Source of the DNA: Proteobacteria bacterium UBA2383
GTDB lineage: Bacteria; Pseudomonadota; Gammaproteobacteria; Competibacterales; Competibacteraceae
Assembly: GCA_002343485.1 (NCBI GenBank)
Contig: DDST01000035.1
Coordinates: forward strand, 1-20,886
Length of the DNA: 20,886 nt
Direction of reading: 5' to 3'
Each line of letters opens with the position of its first letter. Position 1 is the first letter of the stretch. Made by a program: the position numbers and the translations under genes. The notes below the pieces were generated by a model. The model had not been told where the DNA came from, ran no database searches, and worked only from the letters and a program-made list of their open reading frames with translations. Shown one piece after another: positions 15,090-20,886 of the stretch.

Positions 15090-17188
15090 ATGCCCCTTTG
15101 AAGCTTTTTCAAAGGATAGGGAAGCGGTTCGAGCAAGAAAAAAACCAGTTTAACTGGATAGTAATTGGCCCGGTTTTTCCTCCTGAAATACTGGTTAAAA
15201 GGATGACGTGCCGTATATTGGGCGTGGCCGCCTTGTTCGTATCGCTCGATACAAGCATGGCGGCCGCTCAGGACGCGGATCTTGATCTGACTCAACTCAG
15301 CATCGAAGAGCTGATGAATATCGAGATCTTCTCAGCGACGAAAAATACTCAACGGTTGTTCGATACCGCAGCGGCAGCATTCGTGATTACCCGCGAAGAC
15401 ATCCGCCGTTCGGGCGCGACCAGTATTCCAGATGCGCTGCGCATGGTTCCAGGTGTGCATGTAGCCCAGATTAGCGCCAGCGAGTGGGCCATCAGCATTC
15501 GTGGCCTGAATAATCGCTTCGCTGGCAACCTGCTAGTGTTGATCGATGGGCGCAGCGTGTATACGCCGCTGTTCTCCGGGGTTTACTGGGCGGCGCAGGA
15601 TGTATTGCTGGAGGATGTCGAGAGTATCGAGGTGATACGGGGGTCCAGCGGCGCGCTATGGGGCGCCAACGCGGTCAACGGCGTCATCAATGTTCGCACC
15701 CGCCAGGCCCGCGACACGCAGGGAGGCTTGGTTACTGCACTGGAAGGTAATCAGGAATCAGGCGCAGCATTTCGTTATGGCGGCGGTTTGGGAGAAAATG
15801 GTCATTATCGCGTCTATGGCAAGGGTTTCCGGCGTGACGCCTTTTGGGATGCCGAAGATGATTCAGCACACGATGCTTGGGATCAGGCACAGGGAGGATT
15901 CCGCGCCGACTGGACACTCTCCGGACGAGATGAGTTGACCTTACAAGGTGATTTCTACCAGGGCCAGCTAGATCAGACGCTGCAAATCAGCTCGTTGACA
16001 CCGCCCTCGGCGCCGCTTATTGAAGACACGGTCGACTCATGGGGTGGTAACCTGCTATTTCGCTGGAAGCGGCCATTGGAAGCAAATTCCGAATGGATTC
16101 TGCAAACCTATTATGACGCCACCAGACGCCGTGAAGACATACTGAATCAACGGATCGATACTTTCGATCTCGAATTTCAACATCGCTTTCCCTGGGGCGA
16201 TCGCCAGAACATTACCTGGGGTTTCGGCTACCGCCACATCTGGGACAACCTGGATGGCTCTTTCACAGTTTCCTTCGATCCACCAGACCGGCGCACGGAC
16301 GTGTATAGCGCGTTTGTACAGGACGAAATCCATTTACTGGACAACATGCAGTTGACCCTGGGATCGAAATTCGAGCATAACGGCTATACAGGTTTCGAGA
16401 TCCAACCCACAGCCCGCCTGCTCTGGCAAATCGATCCCCAGCAGAACCTTTGGGGAGCGGTATCGCGCGCTGTGCGCACGCCCTCGCGATCGGATACGGA
16501 TATCCGCATCAATTTAGCAGGTATTCCCGGTGTGCCGCCTACATTGCTTTCCATTCTCGGCGACGAAGATATGGACAGCGAAACATTGGTCTCTTTCGAG
16601 CTGGGCTACCGTAGCGAGCCGAGGCAGAATATGACGTTGGATGTCACTGCTTTTTACAATCGCTATGACAAGGTCCGAAATAGCGAAAGTTCAGCCAGTT
16701 TCGAACTGACCCCGTTGCCACCGCATCTTTTGATTGCGCAAACCCTTGGCAATCTGACCAAATTAAATACCTATGGCCTGGAAGCAGCTTTGACTTGGCA
16801 GCCTTGGTCCCATTGGCATCTCAACGCCGGTTATGCCTGGCTTAATATCGATGCCCGGGATGATCCTGCACGCAATCTTGCGTTTTCTGAGAACAGACTC
16901 GAAAACAGTGACCCTACTCATCAATTTTTGCTTCGTTCGCAGTGGGAGTTTGCTAGGAATTTGCAACTGGATCTGGCGCTGTATTATGTCGATGATCTGC
17001 CGGCATTAGACATCCCAAGCTATACACGGCTGGATTTGCGCCTAGGCTGGCGTCCCCGTAAAGATCTGGAATTTAGCTTGGTTGGGCAAAACCTCCTTGA
17101 CGACCGCCATGTAGAGTTCACCACCTTCGATCTGGTGGGCAGCGAGATTCCTCGTAGTATCTATGGCAAGGTTATCTGGCGATGGTAG
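15086..17188 (+). CDS. TonB-dependent outer-membrane receptor 2
   Basis: This 700-residue paralogue of receptor 1 has the same layout. DLTQLSIEELMNIEIFSATK leads into a plug with AFVITREDIRRSGATSIPDA, LLVLIDGRSVYTPLFSGVYW and SLWGANAVNGV-like ALWGANAVNGVINV; the barrel ends in KVIWRW. The start is uncertain. The ATG at 15086 overlaps the yfiR-like stop and has an excellent GGAGGG 7 bases upstream, but it puts about 39 polar residues before a normal signal peptide. The in-frame ATG at 15203 begins a classic signal peptide (MTCRILGVAALFVSL, cleavage near SMAAAQ) but AAAAGG abuts it with no spacing. Palindromic sequence lies between the two. The aromatic C-terminus is Trp rather than Phe. Coupled translation with yfiR is likely. 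Ligand unknown. Confidence 0.93.
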   Translation: MNAPLKLFQRIGKRFEQEKNQFNWIVIGPVFPPEILVKRMTCRILGVAALFVSLDTSMAAAQDADLDLTQLSIEELMNIEIFSATKNTQRLFDTAAAAFVITREDIRRSGATSIPDALRMVPGVHVAQISASEWAISIRGLNNRFAGNLLVLIDGRSVYTPLFSGVYWAAQDVLLEDVESIEVIRGSSGALWGANAVNGVINVRTRQARDTQGGLVTALEGNQESGAAFRYGGGLGENGHYRVYGKGFRRDAFWDAEDDSAHDAWDQAQGGFRADWTLSGRDELTLQGDFYQGQLDQTLQISSLTPPSAPLIEDTVDSWGGNLLFRWKRPLEANSEWILQTYYDATRRREDILNQRIDTFDLEFQHRFPWGDRQNITWGFGYRHIWDNLDGSFTVSFDPPDRRTDVYSAFVQDEIHLLDNMQLTLGSKFEHNGYTGFEIQPTARLLWQIDPQQNLWGAVSRAVRTPSRSDTDIRINLAGIPGVPPTLLSILGDEDMDSETLVSFELGYRSEPRQNMTLDVTAFYNRYDKVRNSESSASFELTPLPPHLLIAQTLGNLTKLNTYGLEAALTWQPWSHWHLNAGYAWLNIDARDDPARNLAFSENRLENSDPTHQFLLRSQWEFARNLQLDLALYYVDDLPALDIPSYTRLDLRLGWRPRKDLEFSLVGQNLLDDRHVEFTTFDLVGSEIPRSIYGKVIWRW

Positions 17189-19230
17189 CGATAAAACTGA
17201 GAACAACGCTAAAGCAAATTCTATTGATTTGTTTGATGGGGATGGCGGTGAATCCAGCGAAGGCGGCCTCGCCGGATTTGACTCAACTCAGCATCGAAGA
17301 ATTGATGAATATGGAGGTGGTATCGCCCGCCAAGCAAGCGCAGCGATTAACCGATGCCGCTTCGGCGGTTTTTGTCATCACGCAGGACGATATTCGCCGT
17401 AGCGGCGTCACGAATATTCCAGACGCGCTGCGGCTAGCGCCCGGTGTGCAGGTGGCGCAAATTGACAGCAACCGGTGGGCGGTTTCGATCCGCGGGTTTA
17501 ATGGACGTTTTTCTAACAAATTGCTAGTGCTGGTGGATGGCCGCTCGATCTACACCCCGACGTTTGCTGGCGTGTACTGGGAGTTCCAAAATTTTTTACT
17601 CGAAGATATCGAGCGAATCGAAGTCATCCGGGGACCGGGAGCGAGTCTGTGGGGCGCTAACGCAGTCAATGGCGTGATCAATATTCTGACCCGGCGGGCT
17701 GCCGGCACCGAAAATTTGGTCAGCGTCACTGCTGGCAATGAGGAGAAGCTGATTGTTGGCGTGCGTTTCAGCGATCAGTGGGGCGAAGATGCGCACTACC
17801 GGCTATACGGCAAGTATGTCAACCGGGATGAATTGCTGGACCTTCAGGGACGCGATGCTGAGGATGAATGGTATTTAAGCAGTGGCGGATTCCGGCTCGA
17901 CTGGACGCCTTCAGGCCGGGATAGTTTTTCCCTGCAAGGCGATGTATACGGTGGATCGCTGCAACAAAATACGATCGTACCTGCCTTGACTCCCCCCTAC
18001 CAGCAACAAGTTCGCGATACCACCGGGGATTCTGGAGGCGATTTGCAGGGAAATTGGCGGCACGTTTTTTCCTCCACCTCGAACCTGGATGTGAAGTTCT
18101 ATTACCAGTGGGAACGGTATTCCAATGCCTTGCTGGGGGTGGATCTGGATACCTTCGATCTGGACTTACAGCATACGTTCGCCCTAAACGAACGCCATGC
18201 GCTGCTCTGGGGACTGGAGTATCGCCATCACCGGGATCGCTACTTTGCTACAGAAGTCAGCACGATGGTCCCCTCGGCGCTGGATTATGATCTGTTCAGC
18301 GCTTTTCTCCAGGATAAGATCGATTTGATCCCCGACGTCCTGGAGGTCACACTGGGAGCCAGCCTGGAGCATAATGACTTTACCGGTTGGGAGTTTCAAC
18401 CGAACGCTCGTCTGTTATGGGAGATTCATCCGCAACATCGGTTGTGGGCAGCGGTGTCTCGCGCTGTGCGTACCCCCTCGCGGGTGGACAATAGTATCCG
18501 GCTGAATCTGCTCACGCTACCGCCCCAAACCCCGGAAAATCCACTGCCTGTACCCGTCTTGCTGATCTTCCAGGGTAACCCCGCCTTCGGATCGGAAAAG
18601 CTCACCGCGTATGAGATCGGCTATCGTGCCTTGCTAAGCGAGCAGTTGTCGTTGGATGTCGCTACGTTCTACAACGATTACGACGATCTACGCGCTATCG
18701 ATATCCGCAGCGACCTTGCCACAGTCGTAGAAAATAGCTACGTGCAGGTGCCCGGTTTATTCGTCAATGCGAGCCAAGGTCACACTTATGGGTTTGAAGT
18801 TGCAGTCAATTGGCAAGCAGCAGAGACGTGGCGGCTGCAAGGGGCTTACTCGTATTTACGGGCTCACTTACGAAACCAGCCAGGATTTTCCGGCGTGCTG
18901 CCGGTCGTGCGTGATGGTTCACAACCACGCCATCAACTGTCGCTCCGGTCCAGCTTCGATATCCGTCACGATCTAGAATTTGATCTGTGGCTGTACTATG
19001 GGGATGAGCTTTCTGATCTGGTTGTTGTTGAGCCAACGCTTATATCGGCTGTTGACGATTATGTTAGCGTGAATGCCCGCCTCGGCTGGCGGCCCCGCCG
19101 GGATTTGGAACTGTCGCTGGTAGGCGCCAATCTGTTGGGACCGCCACATGTGGAGTTCGTGCAGGAAATCTATCCATTCCCCGAGCAAGTGGAACGGCGC
19201 ATTTATGGCCAGATGAAATGGTCGTTTTAA
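17182..19230 (+). CDS. TonB-dependent outer-membrane receptor 3
   Basis: This third paralogue has 682 residues, with a signal peptide (MVAIKLRTTLKQILLICLMG, cleavage near AKAAS), DLTQLSIEELMNMEVVSPAK, a plug with VFVITQDDIRRSGVTNIPDA and SLWGANAVNGVINI, and a barrel ending in KWSF. It is closer to receptor 1 than to receptor 2 in the plug (IRRSGVTN, RLAPGV, IRGFNGRF) and at the C-terminus (YGQMKWSF). The ATG overlaps the receptor 2 stop by 7 bases, with AAGG 10 bases upstream, so translation is probably coupled. It is the last gene of the receptor cluster; hairpins follow its stop. Ligand unknown, though three divergent barrels in one operon suggest related ligands. Confidence 0.95.
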   Translation: MVAIKLRTTLKQILLICLMGMAVNPAKAASPDLTQLSIEELMNMEVVSPAKQAQRLTDAASAVFVITQDDIRRSGVTNIPDALRLAPGVQVAQIDSNRWAVSIRGFNGRFSNKLLVLVDGRSIYTPTFAGVYWEFQNFLLEDIERIEVIRGPGASLWGANAVNGVINILTRRAAGTENLVSVTAGNEEKLIVGVRFSDQWGEDAHYRLYGKYVNRDELLDLQGRDAEDEWYLSSGGFRLDWTPSGRDSFSLQGDVYGGSLQQNTIVPALTPPYQQQVRDTTGDSGGDLQGNWRHVFSSTSNLDVKFYYQWERYSNALLGVDLDTFDLDLQHTFALNERHALLWGLEYRHHRDRYFATEVSTMVPSALDYDLFSAFLQDKIDLIPDVLEVTLGASLEHNDFTGWEFQPNARLLWEIHPQHRLWAAVSRAVRTPSRVDNSIRLNLLTLPPQTPENPLPVPVLLIFQGNPAFGSEKLTAYEIGYRALLSEQLSLDVATFYNDYDDLRAIDIRSDLATVVENSYVQVPGLFVNASQGHTYGFEVAVNWQAAETWRLQGAYSYLRAHLRNQPGFSGVLPVVRDGSQPRHQLSLRSSFDIRHDLEFDLWLYYGDELSDLVVVEPTLISAVDDYVSVNARLGWRPRRDLELSLVGANLLGPPHVEFVQEIYPFPEQVERRIYGQMKWSF

Positions 19231-19277
19231 TGAACGACTGAATTTCTGGCGGTGCTGATTCGGGGGTAATACCGAAT
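19221..19277 (+). terminator. Two hairpins at the end of the receptor operon
   Basis: GTCGTT (19221-19226) pairs with AACGAC (19233-19238) across the receptor 3 stop codon. ATTCGG (19258-19263) then pairs with CCGAAT (19272-19277) around an 8-base loop, followed by only TTC. Both arms are perfect but short. Their place right after the last receptor gene suggests transcript termination or 3'-end protection, without a strong T-tract. Confidence 0.35.
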
Positions 19278-19407
19278 TTCGAGGCAACTATACTTGGTAT
19301 CAACTTTGTTTGGTTATTACACTATATATCTGTAGGTTGATCAAAAACGAAGCATACCCAGTAATGACTCAAAATATTTGGTTTTACTTCGTTTACATCA
19401 GCTTACT

Positions 19408-19437
19408 GAAAATCAGTTCTATGAAAATCAGTTCTAT
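19408..19437. repeat. Perfect 15-bp tandem repeat upstream of the chemoreceptor gene
   Basis: GAAAATCAGTTCTAT occurs twice with no gap (19408-19422 and 19423-19437). The first copy also takes part in ACTGA/TCAGT (19405-19417). It lies about 80 bases before the chemoreceptor ATG, in a 288-base AT-rich gap that holds no ORF I would call. It may be a doubled regulator site or a recent slippage duplication. I found no clear sigma-28 chemotaxis promoter here. Confidence 0.6.
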
Positions 19438-19518
19438 TCAGCAATGGAATTAGACTGTGTTTTCAAAAGTGACTTATGAGTCGTCCATGATTGTATTTAT
19501 ATAGTGAGAATATACAAA

Positions 19519-20886
19519 ATGAATGTTCTTAATCGATTAAGAATCTGGCAAAAACTCGTTTTGCTGGTAGCAGTGCTTTTCGTCCCTATTATGTTACTGA
19601 CTTACTTGCTGGTCGCCGAAAAAAACCTGGCCATCGACTTCGCCCGCCAAGAAATCGTGGGCGTGCAATACCTGCAACCCGTGCGTACATTGCTACAACA
19701 TCTTGCCGAACATCGTGGCATGAGCACCGCCTATCTGAGCGGTGAGGCCTCGTTTCGGGAAAAAATCATGGCGAAACAGAGTCAGCTTGCCGAAGATGTC
19801 AAGAACGTGGGCGCTGTTGATGCCCAATACAGCGGCGTGCTGGATAGCGGTAACCTATGGCAAGTGATTAAGACGGATTGGCAAAATCTCAACACCCATA
19901 CCCTTCAGTTGACGGTTCAGGACAACTTCGCGCGGCATACCGCGATCATGGAAAAGCTGCTTGAGCTGATCTCTCATGTGGGGGTTACTTCTAACTTGGT
20001 TTTAGACCCTGATCCGGACAGCTACTACCTGATGGATGTCGTCGTAGGCCGGGTACCTTTTCTCGTCGAACACCTCGGTCAAATTCGGGGCATAGTGACA
20101 GGTATCGTCGTGCGCCAACAGATTTCGAAAGACGATCCTATTCGGCTCGCGAAGTCGCTGGGGCAGCTTGAGATGGTGCAACAAGGCATCCAGAACAGCT
20201 TGGATACGGCATTCACGAACAATGCATCGCTCAAACCGGCTTTAAGCGCCCAGTGGGACGCCCTCGTGGCGCCAATGAAAGCATTTCTGACTATCGCGGA
20301 ACAACTCGCTCGTAGCGAGCAAGTGGATGCCGCGCTATCCCCCCGTGAAATTTTCGCGGCCGGTACCCAGGCCATTGAAGCCAGCTTTGGTCTCTATGAT
20401 GCCACGGCGCCTGCTTTGCTGACGTTATTGCAGAACCGTATCGCTGGCTTCAATGAAAAGAAATTCATCGCCTTGGCCGGTATTCTGTTTTGTGTGGTGT
20501 TAGCCTTCCTGCTGGCCTATGGGATTACCCGTGTTCTCGTCCAGTCGCTGCGGCAGGCCCAAGAAGGGGCTCGCTGCATTGCGGCAGGTGAGCTGGACAG
20601 CGGCGCCATTACCATCACTGGCAGTGACGAGGTCAGCCAGTTGCTGGGGGCGTTGGACAGCACCCGAGAGCGGCTGAAAACCGTTGTGAAGGAAATCAAT
20701 ACCGCAGCAGATACGGTCCATTCGTCTGCCAGCGAAATCGCCCAGGGTAGCACCGACCTGTCGCAGCGCACTGAAGAACAAGCCTCCGCCTTGGAAGAGA
20801 CCGCCTCCAGCATGGAAGAACTGACCTCGACGGTGAAACAAAGCACCGATAACGCCGGGCAGGCCAATCAACTGGCCAGCGCTGCC
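19519..20886 (+). CDS. Methyl-accepting chemotaxis protein, cut at the window end
   Basis: The reading frame is open from this ATG through the last base (456 codons, no stop), so the 3' part of the signalling domain lies outside. Helix 1 is at about 12-33, and a periplasmic sensor of about 280 residues is largely helical and contains LAEHRGMSTAYLSGE, reminiscent of NIT-type or four-helix sensors. Helix 2 is at about 316-336, HAMP at about 337-390, then the start of the signalling coiled coil (SEIAQGSTDLSQRTEEQASA, LEETASSMEEL) with typical glutamate/glutamine methylation-type residues. Such receptors relay ligand binding to CheA through CheW. The ribosome site is weak (GAGA, 10 bases upstream). 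It follows the receptor cluster on the same strand but after probable terminators and its own AT-rich control region. Ligand unknown. Confidence 0.93.
   Translation, partial: MNVLNRLRIWQKLVLLVAVLFVPIMLLTYLLVAEKNLAIDFARQEIVGVQYLQPVRTLLQHLAEHRGMSTAYLSGEASFREKIMAKQSQLAEDVKNVGAVDAQYSGVLDSGNLWQVIKTDWQNLNTHTLQLTVQDNFARHTAIMEKLLELISHVGVTSNLVLDPDPDSYYLMDVVVGRVPFLVEHLGQIRGIVTGIVVRQQISKDDPIRLAKSLGQLEMVQQGIQNSLDTAFTNNASLKPALSAQWDALVAPMKAFLTIAEQLARSEQVDAALSPREIFAAGTQAIEASFGLYDATAPALLTLLQNRIAGFNEKKFIALAGILFCVVLAFLLAYGITRVLVQSLRQAQEGARCIAAGELDSGAITITGSDEVSQLLGALDSTRERLKTVVKEINTAADTVHSSASEIAQGSTDLSQRTEEQASALEETASSMEELTSTVKQSTDNAGQANQLASAA

Noticed and set aside
12442..19230. Receptor genes as one gene broken and duplicated by a mobile element
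   Set aside because: Each of the three has its own signal peptide, full plug, full barrel and aromatic C-terminus, and no transposase or flanking repeat is present.
19408..19437. Start of a CRISPR array
   Set aside because: Only two copies, with no spacer between them and a 15-base unit, so this is a simple tandem duplication.
19231..19518. Sigma-28 (FliA) promoter before the chemoreceptor
   Set aside because: No TAAAGTTT with GCCGATAA at the right spacing could be found.

Overview
The window looks like chromosomal DNA of a free-living gammaproteobacterium with moderately high GC. Orn, an RhdA-type rhodanese, a YrfG-type HAD nucleotidase, CysQ, ZapE and ComEC are all of gammaproteobacterial type, but the gene order is not that of Escherichia coli or Pseudomonas. 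The genus is inference and I do not name one. I see no insertion sequence, CRISPR array, tRNA, rRNA or prophage gene. Every main gene is intact except the last, which runs off the right edge.

Layout. (1) 57-3099: a membrane PAS-PAS-GGDEF-EAL protein (minus) diverges from orn (plus). (2) 3160-4226: an RhdA-like sulfurtransferase and a doubtful 70-residue ORF upstream of it, both minus. (3) 4255-5595: a ZIP-type membrane protein with a cyclic-nucleotide-binding domain in its central loop (plus). (4) 5655-7596, minus: a yrfG-like nucleotidase followed by a TerD-like/trypsin-like protease fusion. (5) 7726-9732, plus: cysQ then zapE, facing (6) comEC (9898-12222, minus), with a long hairpin between the convergent ends. 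(7) 12442-19230, plus: a compact cluster of TonB-dependent receptor 1, a YfiR/DUF4154 periplasmic protein, receptor 2 and receptor 3. The last three overlap by 4 and 7 bases. (8) From 19519: a methyl-accepting chemotaxis protein, cut at the window end.

How the genes work together. Two themes are visible. One is cyclic-nucleotide handling: a dual GGDEF/EAL protein sits opposite Orn, the RNase that clears the pGpG made by EAL enzymes; a cNMP-sensing domain is built into a ZIP-like membrane protein; and a YfiR homologue (a family that restrains a diguanylate cyclase in Pseudomonas) is co-encoded with outer-membrane receptors. The other is envelope uptake and sensing: three paralogous receptors, ComEC and a chemoreceptor. 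CysQ, YrfG and Orn all act on nucleotides.

Most worth a second look are the ZIP-cNMP chimera with its altered metal-site positions, the TerD-protease fusion, a ComEC whose metallo-beta-lactamase domain departs from consensus at several active-site positions, the receptor/YfiR operon with no adjacent diguanylate cyclase, and several inverted or direct repeats in the control regions.
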